From positions 120,838,264-120,902,263 of the forward strand of contig JAVGWX010000003.1 in the NCBI GenBank assembly GCA_036924085.1: a stretch of DNA of 64,000 nt, written 5' to 3'. Shown here in pieces: positions 54,046 to 64,000 of this stretch (its first letter is position 1; every line of letters starts with the position of its first letter). The position numbers and the translations under genes were made by a program. The notes under the pieces were generated by a model, which did no database searches, had not been told where the DNA came from, and was given only the letters and a program-made list of their open reading frames with translations. The stretch is from Ariolimax columbianus. Its lineage: Eukaryota > Mollusca > Gastropoda > Stylommatophora > Arionidae.

Positions 54046-56280
54046 ATTATCGCATATGTACTTTGTGACTGTTGTACAATTTAACTGTTTAAAAACGTCG
54101 TAAATGAATTAAAATGTAATTACTGTAATTTAGGCTTATTTCTGAATATGCACATACAGTTGTAACGAGATGTGCAAGTAGCAACATAAACGTGTTTGTA
54201 ATATATCTGGGTTGGGGGGGGGGGGTAGGGGGGTAGGGGGGGGGGGTTACTGGATGTCCCGCTCGTTAAATGAAAGTGAAGCGTCTGATATAGCCTCTCC
54301 TTTCCAGGTGTAGAGATCGCCGCTGAATTCACTGTTCGGCTTGCCGTCTAGGAGTGTCGATGCCAATGGTCTCTTCTACATTATTGTGTCCTCAGCAGCA
54401 CCTATTGGGCGCGACCGAGTACCCGGCTGTATAACTGGGCGGGCAGATTGGGCTCATTAGCCTTGATTGGCAGCCAATCTAAGAGAAGGTAAACTCTGAC
54501 TCTAAGCCCGGGTAGACGAAGCTCGTTAGCCTGTTCAGGCAATTCGCCTAAGAGAGGAGGAACTCTGATTTAAAAAAAAACACAAGTCCCAGAGAATGCT
54601 GGCTAGTCTTGGGACGATGAGAGTATCATCGGATGTCTCGAGTAACTAGCATCTGCGGGCAACGACTCCACTGCCTCGTGGAAACCTGTGGAGAGGGTAG
54701 GGCTACGGAAGTAAACCTAGACAGAAAATCCGGAATGATAGCACCTAAGGTGGATGGTTTCAAAATAGCGAACTCATTCCGGCAGCTCCTGCTGCTGCGC
54801 TGGTGCCAAATTGTCATGCTTTACATTCCTTTGGATTACGCCAGCGAGACCGAGAGGGGGATCTTGCAGTTTGGTCATCCCAGGGTCTCCATAATCAACG
54901 CTCAGGCTTTCTCCCTGAAAGGTTACTTACAGGGTGCCACGTACATGGTCGGCAAAGCCCGAGACGCCTATGAATATATCTTACTGTCTTGCAGCTCTCA
55001 AACATCTGAAGTTTATAATATGTGGCTCTTAGCAGGTTTGACCACCCCTGGTATATATCATCAGTGTCATTCTGTTTATTTTGCTTTTTTAACTGTTGAT
55101 ATGTCTGTCACATTAAAAAGTTAAACTCAAGCTGAAACACGTGAATGAGCCTGTGAATTAACAGATTTGTTTCGTTTAATCAATCGGGAAAGGTATCGAT
55201 CCGCCGACAACACGGTTAGAGCGAAGGGCACCTAGACCGGTATGCCGTTTTTTTAAATAATCAACATGCACGAATATAACCAGAAGGACTGTAGTCCATG
55301 GTTGAAAATTACTTGCCTTGATACAATAGATATGTAAATAAATAAACGTTAATAACGTATTAGTTCATTATAAATACGCAAGATAGTAAACATTTCGATC
55401 AACCAACCGTTCTATGGCATTTTAGTGCTGCATTCCATAATTGCAGATTACATATTTTTTCTTCATTATTTTTCTCGATAATAAAGTATAACGGTCTGAC
55501 ATGAATAATGCCACAGGGAGTATTCCTGGCCTCTTGATTGAAATATGAAATAATGAAAGCTTTTAGATGACAGAGTTATGTTTCCTTTTTTTAAAAATTG
55601 TTTCTTTCAAGCTGTGCATGAAAATGATTAAGTTTTCGAGGATCGATCGGAAAGCCTGTTTGCTGAATAAATATCATTTTCTAATATTCATCCACTCTTC
55701 ACGGCTTCTGTTGTTACTCCGTAGTCTTCCTAGTGCCAAATATCATGTTATTCTAGAGTAGAGGCCAAGTGGTAGTACACGCTTGTCTTTGGCTGCAAAT
55801 AATTAATATGAATGTGATATTAATTAGAACATCTTATTGATTAATTGATTGGCTGTTTCGATCCACGGGACAGAAACCGTGTACCCGAGTACTTGCAATG
55901 GCGATTTCGATAGCAATAGTTTAGCATGATGAGGTTACTAGGGTCCCATACACAACCATCTTCATTCGTCTGTTACGGCATGCTTGGAAAACTGCAGCAT
56001 TGATTCTAGGTTTGTCAAACCGGCTATTACTTCGTTTTGAATGACTGGATGTCAAAGTAATTGGCACACTTAATAGTTAATAATACTGGGTTTGTTTTCT
56101 GGCATTTATATTTCCTTTAACAGTTTTTCAATTCAATTTGTTAAATCTATGTGCTATTAAATTTCATTACTTTGATTGCCGGTATGCGGCGATTCAGATA
56201 TAAAGTCTGGTTGGTGAATGTAGTTTCACCTCGCGTTGATAGTGAGCTCTTGAAACAGTACTCTTTATGTTGCACAAGGA
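54046..56280. other. Mostly unrecognised; G-rich tract and one 163-codon open frame
   Basis: A G-rich run lies at 54209-54246. Around 54430-54570 the phrase CAATCTAAGAGAAGGTAAAC TCTGACTC is loosely repeated (CGCCTAAGAGAGGAGGAACT CTGATT), suggesting an old tandem or leader sequence. The frame at 54633-55124 (163 codons, plus) is the longest non-repetitive ORF in the window. It shows no motif I recognise and could be the decayed 5' region of a LINE or chance. 55130-56280 is AT-rich. Confidence 0.4.
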
Positions 56281-56490
56281 ATGGCCGGGAGGGGGCGGTG
56301 GAGAGGGTATGGGGGGGGGGGAGAGGAGAGAAACGAAGGGGGGAGAGGCAGTCAGATAGACAGAGAGAGATGGGAGAGACATACAGCGAGAAAGAGGGTG
56401 ACATACAGAGAATGGAGAGAGACAGAGAGAGGGCACAGACAGACCGAGAGACAAGAGAGCCAGAAAGAGAAAGAGAAGAGAAGCATACAT

Positions 56491-56522
<32 letters not shown>

Positions 56523-56735
56523 CAAATACATAGATGGCGCGACAGCCAGAGAGAGATGAGAGACATACCGAGTGAAATAATTGAAGGGGAGGCATACACA
56601 TAGAAAGATAGGGGAGAGTGAGACAGGCAGAAAGACAGAGTGGGGAGATAGACAGACATAGAAAGAGAGAGGGATAGAGAAAGAGAGAGAGAAAGAGAGA
56701 GAGTGAGAAAGAGTGAAAGAAAGAGTTTTCCCGTG
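56281..56735. repeat. Purine-rich (GA)n-like tract
   Basis: Imperfect GAGA/GACA/GAAA repeats for about 450 bp, with a pure (GA)n run at 56495-56522 and a G run near 56311. The long Ser/Leu-rich minus ORF (56147-56791) is a low-complexity artefact. Confidence 0.95.
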
Positions 56736-57229
56736 AATAGGAGTAAGAGTGATATACTCTGAGCTGTACACGCTCGTAAATTTGGATGCATATTTAATGG
56801 TGCGTTATGTAGACAAAATCAACATCATGGCGTGTACATCACACCACAAACACACATACACACACACATACAAATATCCACACAATGGCTTACGCGTCGA
56901 GATATAACCAAAAGGATTCTGCCTGTAGTTGAAAGATATGCCCTTTGTCAAAAGTAAAATAAGCTTTCCAAACATATAAACATGAATAGTCGTCCATCGC
57001 AATCACAGATGGCGATAGCACCAGACTTGTTCTGCAAGATGTGATTTCATGTAACTATAAAGTCGAATCCTGGCACGGCAGACTTTGACGCAATTGTAAC
57101 ACACGTGAGGAGTTATCTCCGGGCTCGTTGTGCATGCAATCCTTTCTGGCACCTTGTGTGATGCTAGCTCGCTAGGTGGTACAGTTCTACCTAAACATCT
57201 CCCAGAAGGGGACATCAATGTTCAGGCTT
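56736..57229. other. Intergenic, CA-rich patch
   Basis: CACACATACACACACACATA at about 56850-56870. Nothing else recognised. Confidence 0.5.
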
Positions 57230-59150
57230 ACTTATGTTTAAGGAGTCTCTGTAGCGTTTCTTCTGCCAGCTGATGGGCGTCTGCATGTTTTTTGAGTTCC
57301 CCGTATAGCAGCTGCTCATGGAGGCGTTTATCAGACTTGCGAACAACAGGTGCCGTCCATCTTATCTGAGCTTCTTACAGAAACCCGAGGATGCTAAACA
57401 TGTTTGAGTTGTTAAGAGTTTCAGAGTTCAGTACTTTGTCCTGCCACCTGATTCTGAGCAGTATGTGGAGATAGCTCTTGTATTGACAATTCAGCTGTCT
57501 GGCATGTCTGCTATACACTGTCTATGTTTTGCAGTGATGCAACAAAGTGGTTAGCATAAAAGTGTGATACACTTTTACCTTGATGGCGACACTGATGCCT
57601 TGTCGGTTTCTGATGTCCGGTTGCAGCCTCACAAGCTAAGAGCTTGCCTTTCATGCTGATGCAATTTGAGTCGATATTCGCTTCTCTGGTGCGAGTACTG
57701 CCTAGGTATGTGAAGATATCGACTGCCTGGAGACATTGGTTCTGTGTGGTAATATTTGGTTCAATGTACGGCGTCGCAGTAGCCCGTTAGAAGAGCAGTT
57801 TTCTTAGTGTTGTGTGTTGTTTGTGTGACCAAAAATATTGCACACTACCGAAAACTCCGACATAATGTCTTGAATGTCTTGTTCTGAGCAAGTGCTAATG
57901 GCATTGTCATCAGCAAACATGATACCCAAGATTGGTGGCACTATTCACCTTTGTATTTTGTTGTTGTTTGTGAATGTCCACATTGATTAGGTTACTCTTT
58001 TGTGCGCCCTGAAAGGGACGTTAAGTGGCGGGTTTCAGTAGCTTTCCTCACATACCGAGCGTGCTGATGAAGGTGGACCGGGGTCCTCCAGGCGGTCGTG
58101 CTATTCTTCAACTGCGTGTCACTCACTACTACGGAGGGACACGTCGATCCTGCACCTAGTTAGCCAGTCTGCCATGAAAATAGCCCGTTTCCAGGGAGGG
58201 CTACTAGGAAGCCGAAGTGAGGGTCTTGGCCAGTATGTTTTGCCTGACCCTAACTAACATGCCTAATCAGTATGTTTTCCCTGACCCTGACTAACATGCC
58301 TAATCAGTATATTTTGCCTGACCCTGACTAACATGCCTAATCAGTATGTTTTGCTTGACCCTGACTAACATGTCTAATCAGTATATTTTGCCTGACCCTG
58401 ACTAACATGTCTAATCAGTATGTTTTGCCTGACAATGACTAACATGTCTAATCAGTATATTTTGCCTGACCCTGACTAACATGTCTAATCAGTATATTTT
58501 GCCTGACCCTGACTAACATGTCTAATCAGTATATTTTGCCTGACCCTGACTAACATGTCTGATCAGTATATTTTGCCTGACCAGACGTTAGTCTTCCTCT
58601 CCCTAACCTTGGTGTAAAACCTCAGGTCTCTAGGATTGAACAGCCGACCTTGCGTCCTGTACGTTTTGTGTATAGTATCAGAAACCATTACTGCAACGAC
58701 CATGCTAAACAGTATCAGTGCAAGCACACTACTGTGCTTGACATGGTTAGTGACTAGGAAGGCCCAATCCCATTCTCCTTCGTGCAGTACACGAGTCATC
58801 ATGAAACTGACAAATAGATGTAATGAATATGCCCGGACAACTAAACTTCACCATGATTTGCAAGAGCCCGTCTCTGTTGACAGGTGTCAAACGTCTTGAT
58901 CTGGTCTACAAAAACTGAGTGCATGTCACTATGTTGTTCTTGACTTTCCTTCTGGAGTTGGTCTGCTGCATACATCATGTCGACCATACCACGACACGCT
59001 CGAATCTCTGAGTGTAGGCCCTACACAAGATGACTATTTAGGCGACTGAGCAGGACTCGGGCCAGAACTTGCCCACAATTGACAGGATTGAGGTTCCTCT
59101 GTGGTTATCGCGGTAGTGACAATTACCCTTTCGTTTGCACAAGTGTGTTA
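57230..59150 (-). pseudogene. LINE RT pseudogene split by a family A element
   Basis: Read on the minus strand from 59150: LNPVNCGQVLARVLLSRLNS, SEIRACRGMVDMMYAADQLQ, VFVDQIKTFDT (RT domain A; catalytic Asp in FVD retained), VLHEGEWDWAFLVTNHVKHS SVLALILFSM and GRLFNPRDLRFYTKV, ending about 58600. After the inserted element it resumes with LGIMFADDNAISTCSEQDIQ (FADD, 57908-57919), then VKVYHTFMLTTLLHHC, TVYSRHARQLNCQYKS, RIRWQDKVLNSETL and APVVRKSDKRLHEQLLYGEL. Stops and frameshifts are scattered. Both halves belong to one clade and are in the correct order, so this is one copy. Confidence 0.88.
57963..58600 (-). mobile_element. Family A element with about 10 units, inserted in a LINE
   Basis: Minus strand: leader AGGGAGAGGAAGACTAACGT, about ten 37-bp units, body (GCCAAGACCCTCACTTCGGC, CCCTGGAAACGGGCTATTTT, CAGACTGGCTAACTAGGTGC, AGTGAGTGACACGCAGTTG), 3' block CCGCCACTTAACGTCCCTTT CAGGGCGCAC, and a CAAACAACAACA tail. 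The flanks show only a weak, imperfect repeat (ACCAAGGTT / ACAAAGGTG) that might be an aged TSD. Confidence 0.9.
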
Positions 59151-59244
59151 AATAAACACTAGCAAGATGTTGACTCGCGTACTGCACGTTGCTTATATGT
59201 CAATCATTATATATCGCGCGCTTGCGTAATTGCAAACATAAACA

Positions 59245-59940
59245 AGTTGTACTTTGGCACAGCTAGCTTCTTTTGTACAAGCTTTTATACTTTGGCACAG
59301 CTAGCTTCTTTTTTACAAGCTTTTATTTACCTGAGATTATCGTTGTCTGTTTTTGTGGGCTTCTTGGCATTAGCGTTGTCTGTTTGTGTGGACTTTTTGA
59401 CATTAGCGTTGTCTGTTTGTGTGAACTTGTTGACATTAGCGTTGTATGTTTGTGTGAACTTCTTGACATTAGCGTTGTCTGTTTCTGTGGATTTCTTGAC
59501 ATTAGTGTTGTGTCTTTGTGTGGACTTGTTGACATTAGTGTTTTCCGTTTGTGTGAACTTGTTGACATTAGCGTTGTCTGTTTGTGTAGACTTTTAGACA
59601 ATAGCTTTGTCTGTTCGTGTAGACTTGTTGACATTAGCGTTGTCTTTTTGTGTAGTCTTTTAGACATTAGCGTTGTCTGTTTGTGTGAACTCTTTGACAT
59701 TAGCGTTGTCTGTTTGTGTGAACTCTTTGACATTAGCGTTGTCTATTTGTGTTGACTTGTTGACATTAGTGTTGTCTGTCTGAACCTTCTGTTATTAGCG
59801 TTGTTTGTTTGTGTGGACTTTTTGACATTAGCGTTGTTTGTTTGTGTGGACTTTTTGACATTAGCGTTGTTTGTTTGTGTGGACTAGCTGACATTAGCGT
59901 TGTCTGTTTGTGTGGACTTCTTGACATTAGCGTTTTTTAT
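59245..59940. repeat. 33-bp minisatellite, about 18 copies, with a short leading duplication
   Basis: Unit TAGCGTTGTCTGTTTGTGTG GACTTGTTGACAT. A separate two-copy repeat of TACTTTGGCACAGCTAGCTT precedes it at 59250-59315. The period is divisible by three, so periodic frames stay open on both strands; not considered genes. Confidence 0.95.
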
Positions 59941-59947
59941 GTGCACG

Positions 59948-60010
59948 ACATGAAGGTGAAGTAAGGTCTTGAACAGTATGTTTTACCTGATTTTACCTGA
60001 GCGACATATC
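59948..60010 (-). mobile_element. Small family A fragment
   Basis: GAAGGTGAAGTAAGGTCTTG then AACAGTATGTTTTACCTGA matches the junction between body and 37-bp array of the minus-oriented copy at 57963-58600. Only about 50-60 bp remain, directly beside the 33-bp minisatellite. Confidence 0.6.
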
Positions 60011-60305
60011 ACGAAATAACTTTGACATAAAATACATTCGAAAATGAAACAGAAAGAGTAAAAAAACAAAACACAGACGTGATATCGCTGTAGGACGTTC
60101 ACACTGCAAAAACACCGACTGTAAAATTCACTGATTTAGAACCAAGAACCCAGAAAACCTGCCAATGTTCCAGATATACGTCATCTGGCTGGCTACGAAA
60201 GCTATTTACGGGCCATTATAATATATCATCTTATCAGCATACAGATTCATGAATAACTTAAATAGTACTTTTCAAAATCTGAACGACGAATATAATGTTT
60301 ACTTG

Positions 60306-61612
60306 GCTTGGCGTGGCTTCGTTCGTTCTCAATCTCTCGCCACCAAACCCTGAAAGGGCTTAAGTAGCAGAATGTCGTCCAAAGAACGGAATGCGTTGTG
60401 TCGTAGTTTACAGCTTGACTGCGATATTTGCACCTTTCGGTTCAACACATCCGACATCACCAAACATTTTTAGAGTGCTAGGTTAGCATTCTCTCTTCGA
60501 TCCCTTCTCCTTAGCCAACCTGCCCTGCTGCAGCCTGTTATCCAGGATCACCACGTGGAGGTGTAGAAGGGTCTTGGCAGCTCTGTTTCGCTGGCCCTGA
60601 CGCTAGCAGTCAGCTATGGGTCGCTGACCACTGCAGCTCATGCGCTGCTCAGCATCTTGATCCCAGCTCTGTTTCGCTGGCTCTGACGCTAGCAATCAGC
60701 TATGGGTCGCTGACCACTGCAGCTCATGCGCTGCTCGGCATCTTGATCCCAGCTCTGTTTCGCTGGCTCTGACGCTAGCAGTCAGCTATGGGTCGCTGAC
60801 CACTGCAGCTCATGCGCTGCTCAGCATCTTGATCCCAGCTCTGTTTCGCTGGCCCTGACGCTAGCAGTCAGCTATGGGTCGCTGACCACTGCAGCTTATG
60901 CGCTGCTCGGCATCTTGATCCCAGCTCTGTTTCGCTGGCCCTGACGCTAGCAGTCAGCTATGGGTCGCTGACCACTGCAGCTTATGCGCTGCTCGGCATC
61001 TTGATCCCAGCTCTGTTTCGCTGGCCCTGACGCTAGCAGTCAGCTATGGGTCGCTGACCACTGCAGCTCATGCGCTGCTCGGCATCTTGATCCCAGATCT
61101 GTTTCGCTGGCCCTGACGCTAGCAGTCAGCTATGGGTCGCTGACCACTGCAGCTCATGCGCTGCTCGGCATCTTGATCCCAGCTCTGTTTCGCTGGCCCT
61201 GACGCTAGCAGTCAGCTATGGGTCGCTGACCACTGCAGCTCATGCGCTGCTCGGCATCTTGATCCCAGCTCTGTTTCGCTGGCTCTGACGCTAGCAGTCA
61301 GCTATGGGTCGCTGACCACTGCAGCTCATGCGCTGCTCAACATCTTGATCCCAGCTCTGTTTCGCTGGCCCTGACGCTAGCAGTCAGCTATGGGTCGCTA
61401 ACCACTGCAGCTTATGCGCTGCTCGGCATCTTGATCCCAGCTCTATTTCGCTGGCCCTGACGTTAGCAGTCAGCTATGGGTCGCTGACCACTGCAGCTTA
61501 TGCGCTGCTCGGCATCTTGATCCCAGCTCTGTTTCGCTGGCCCTGACGCTAGCAGTCAGCTATGGGTCGCTGACCACTGCAGCTCATGCGCTGCTCAGCA
61601 TCTTGATCCCGT
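60306..61612 (-). mobile_element. Family B element with a 12-copy 86-bp 5' array, 13-bp TSD
   Basis: The minus strand begins with twelve 86-bp units (GGGATCAAGATGCCGAGCAG ... GCTAGCGTCAGGGCCAGCGA AACAGAGCT), counted from GATCCC at 60659, 60745 and on to 61605. The body follows (GCCAAGACCCTTCTACACCT, GGCAGGTTGGCTAAGGAGA, GGTCGGATG-type block, CAACGCATTCCGTTCTTTGG) and an end GAGAACGAACGAAGCCACGC CAAGC. TAATGTTTACTTG at 60293-60305 and 61613-61625 is an exact TSD, so the array lies inside the mobile unit. The 86-bp unit is single-copy in the elements at 42020 and 43012. Confidence 0.93.
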
Positions 61613-61625
61613 TAATGTTTACTTG

Positions 61626-62069
61626 ACGTGATTATTCCTCTCCTTCCATTGACTTTCGATGTCTTTTATTTTTCTTGCGAAGTATAGTTTATACTCTAGA
61701 GGTTCTCAACACTTTTTTGCCCTATGCGCCCTTTCTAACATATGTAAGAATATCATTCCATCATTTTCAAGATTATCTGACTCAAAAGGTGAATTCCAAA
61801 TAATATGCAGATAACATTGAAAATCGTGTGTTCATTCTATATAATCTTTTTCCATTTTCTTGTATTAGTGTGTATAATGTTTCACAAAATTAGTAGTAGT
61901 ATACAGCTTTGATGGACTATAAAACTTGAATAAAAGTAGTTAAAACAAATTCATAAATGATTACCTACCAGACTAAACTGTAGCTTAGTTCAATAAATAG
62001 ACAGTTCAATATAATATCAAAGTATAATAATTCAGTTTATTCATATGAAGATTGCAGTCAATGAGAAAT
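61626..62069. other. Intergenic AT-rich DNA
   Basis: Nothing recognised. Confidence 0.5.
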
Positions 62070-62940
62070 CTGTGATTAGTTTTTCTTCAACAATTCTTCG
62101 AAAAGCGAAGGGTTTGAAAGCAAGTCATTTTCAATCTCGAATCTACTTCGTTTGTTTCGTTTTCACTTGCAATAGATAGTGCTGAAAAGACTGACTCATA
62201 AAGATATGTCAACACAGATGGAAGCGGGTAGTTCTTTCTGCTACTTTTAAATAGGAATCACTCATCAGGAACCATAATTATGTGATTGATTTCTCATCGA
62301 ACATATCTCTAGATTCCAATTCAGTCTTCAGTTTCAGAAATTCATCTTGAAAATGGTTTAGAACTTTATCAACTGACAATTTGAATGGATTTGCACTAAA
62401 TTCAACTTCTCATCACTGAGCTCAGGAAAATAGCGTTCTATTTTATTTTCAGTGCTGTAAACTGCTGCAGTCTCATTTTCGACAAATTCTGGGAGCACTT
62501 GAACGTCAATACCAGCTACAAGAACTGACGTCAGTTACTCAAACATTACAACATTTGTTACCTCGACATTTCTCTTTAAACTATCTAGTTTACTCGTGAA
62601 AACTTTAAGATATTCAATGAATTTGATGATGTTTGCATTTCTTCCTTAAACCTGAAGATTCAGTTTATCCGGCTGTTCAATATTATCAACAAAACAGGCA
62701 AGACGTATGAACCATTCTTTATCGTGAAACTAGGGGGTAAAAATGCCATCTTACCCCGAACTTCAACAAATATTTTGAGCTAATTTGTAAACTTAAATAC
62801 CCGCTCAGTGACATTTCATATAGAAGGCTACCGAATATTTGTGTAGAAAAAAAGCAAGTGTTGACCTGTATTTGCGTCAATGGCGGACTGCTTGAAAAGT
62901 CGTGAGCTGAGAGTTTTTCTCTTTTGACAAAATTCACAAC
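62070..62940 (-). pseudogene. hAT-type transposase C-terminal pseudogene
   Basis: The minus strand reads NFVKREKLSAHDFS, TERVFKFTN, RLACFVDNIEQPDKLNLQV, GRNANIIKFIEYLKVFTSKL, DSLKRNVEVTNVVMFE, ATENKIERYFPELSD-like YSTENKIERYFPELS, and a damaged VSLFSTIYCK / EIENDLLSNPS segment. The order matches SCAND3/ZBED-like hAT proteins: F-I-K-x-R-x-L-x-S-R-L-F ... L-A-Y-L-x-D-I-F-x-x-L-N-x-L-N-L-x-L-Q-G ... E-R-Y-F-P ... E-S-x-F-S-x-L. Stops and frameshifts about every 60-150 bp; catalytic function impossible. Domesticated host paralogues exist in animals, but this decay argues against a functional gene. Confidence 0.78.
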
Positions 62941-63119
62941 TTGAATTGTTTTATTCCAAACCTAGAAAATAAGCCAAAATGTCAATTACATAATCTTTGC
63001 TGTGAATGACCGTGTCGTTTCCACTGAAGAGTATAGTGTGATAGTAAAACTGATGCCACTTCTATCTCCAACCCCTTTCCCACGATTTTGAGAGCACAAG
63101 GCTTCATCAAAATTTATAT

Positions 63120-63290
63120 GGTAATGCATTATGACCTGGCTGCATCGAGAGCATATCACATGCAGGTCTCCGGTCCACGAGCAAAAGGCCAACCTCGACG
63201 CCGGTGGATTGAGGTTGGCTCTGACACTCTCAGGAAGTTACACCTAACGAAAGCACAAGTTTAATAGTAATCTGGGATTTCCCGATCTTA
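63120..63290 (+). pseudogene. LINE C-terminal fragment, plus orientation
   Basis: DLAASRAYHMQVSGPRAKGQ then PRRRWIEVGSDTLRKLHLTK. It matches the minus-oriented fragment at 63500-63770 (QPAARVYHMQVSC) and continues further toward the C-terminus. Confidence 0.8.
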
Positions 63291-63499
63291 TCAAACCAGA
63301 GTGACAGACGACACTAGAAGTGAAAGTCTATGTCGCCACGGTACATTCAAGTGTGATATCCTGTTTGTTATGTACTATAAGTAGAACTGTAGTTTGAATT
63401 ACTTTTTCTCCATGTGTCCTACTGCCCTTGCCATACGGCGTCCCAGAGAGGAGGGATGCGTAGATTGCTTGTTATCGCCAAGTGAGAGGCGTGTGTTGT

Positions 63500-63770
63500 C
63501 GTTAGGTGAAACTTACTGAGAGTGTCTGAGTGTGAGGTCTGCCCCTTGCTGGTAGACAGGAGACCTGCATATGATATACTCTTGCTGCAGGCTGGTCATA
63601 ATGTAGTCTGACTAAATGACCAAACCATTTGATTTGTTGGGTGTCAATGTAGGCACTAAATGGGTTTGTCTCCACTGTCCGCCTCAGCATGGTGTTGCGG
63701 ATTCGGTTAGGGATTGTCTTTCCAACTGCACTTCTCACACATCGCATGTCACAGCTCTGGATCGTACTCT
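63500..63770 (-). pseudogene. LINE C-terminal fragment, minus orientation
   Basis: Minus-strand open frame reading MRCVRSAVGKTIPNRIRNTM, AYIDTQQIKWFGHLVRLHYD QPAARVYHMQV and PARGRP. This is the post-RT 'M-K-x-L-R-R-V-x-G-K-T-R ... I-K-W-F-G-H-L-x-R' segment. It is a head-to-head partner of the fragment at 63120-63290. Confidence 0.85.
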
Positions 63771-63771
63771 T

Positions 63772-64000
63772 ATGTGAGGGGAGCAGCCTCGCATGAGCTG
63801 CAGTGATCAGCGACCCATAGCGGAATGCTAGCGTCAGGGCCTTTCTACACCTCCACGCGGTGATTATGGAAAACAGGCTGCATCAGGGCAGACTGGCCAA
63901 GAAGAAGGCATCGGAAAGGGAATGCGAGCCCGGTACTCAAAAAATGCTTGCTGAAGTCGGATGTGTTGGACCGAAAGGTGCAAATATCGCAGTCAAGCTG
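63772..64000 (+). mobile_element. Family B element, cut by the window end
   Basis: GCATGAGCTGCAGTGATCAG, TAGCGTCAGGGCC, TACACCTCCACGCGGTGATT, GGGCAGACTGGCCAAGAAG, AGTCGGATGTGTTGGACCGA and AAGGTGCAAATATCGCAGTC align collinearly with 42020-42703. A short piece around GCCAGCG...GCCAAGACC is deleted. Continues past 64000. Confidence 0.9.

Noticed and set aside
54633..55124. 163-codon open frame as a host gene
   Set aside because: No recognisable motif, no splice or promoter evidence, and it is surrounded by repeat debris. Kept only as an unclassified frame.
56147..56791. 214-codon Ser/Leu-rich minus ORF
   Set aside because: It covers the GA-rich tract and has no domain or independent support.
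57950..58610. Clean TSD for the family A copy at 57963-58600
   Set aside because: Only an imperfect ACCAAGGTT / ACAAAGGTG pair is seen, too weak to claim.
59247..59755. Repeat proteins ISVVCLCELVD (plus) and MSKSSHKQTTL (minus)
   Set aside because: The 33-bp minisatellite preserves frames on both strands; no initiation or splice evidence and no conserved partner.

Overview
The window is repeat-dominated nuclear DNA from an animal, and I see no intact host gene in it. Everything that can be identified is satellite or minisatellite DNA, microsatellites, non-LTR retrotransposon (LINE) debris, SINE-like elements, or decayed DNA transposons. The LINE fragments (WAEHY-type pre-RT linkers, FADDIDGLAD and GLERTVMEGM motifs, RNase H with WVPSHCNIxGNEEAD, and (GAA)n tails) resemble families I associate with lophotrochozoans, especially gastropod molluscs. 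That assignment is inference from family resemblance, not a search.

Layout. 1-4.7 kb is a 60-bp satellite whose right edge runs in frame into a minus-strand LINE pseudogene, so the satellite looks like an amplified piece of LINE coding sequence. 5-13 kb holds decayed LINE fragments, a tRNA-Met-like SINE, a 65-bp minisatellite abutting a CR1/L2-like LINE, and a long stretch with no recognisable content. 13.4-17 kb has a mariner remnant, (AT)n and a roughly 0.9-kb ACT/ACA triplet tract. 19.9-28.7 kb is a mosaic of LINE pieces, including one 5'-truncated copy with a 13-bp target-site duplication (TSD) and one LINE nested in another with a 12-bp TSD. 29.9-36.6 kb carries mobile elements with internal 37/38-bp arrays, one of them split by a LINE. 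37-48 kb has more LINE pseudogenes, SINEs, a pair of inverted SINE-like elements and a LINE nested in a SINE (14-bp TSD). 49.5-53.5 kb has a 73/74-bp array split by a second copy of the same LINE, then a 28-bp satellite. 53.5-64 kb has LINE, hAT and SINE-like remnants, a GA tract, a 33-bp minisatellite and an 86-bp array inside a mobile element.

Overarching theme. I provisionally name two related non-autonomous element families, A and B. Each has a tandemly repeated 5' region, a shared body (GCCAAGACCCT ... CTGGCTAACGAG ... GGGATCGA) and a simple-repeat 3' tail. Family B copies have 11-13 bp TSDs, as expected of target-primed reverse transcription. Copies differ mainly in how many 5' units they carry. 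Together with the LINE-derived satellite and two LINE insertions inside minisatellite arrays, the window shows two-way traffic between retroelements and tandem repeats.

Limits. Pseudogene boundaries are approximate (tens of bases) unless a TSD is given. Family names rest on motif recognition by eye. No alignment, fold or database search was run.
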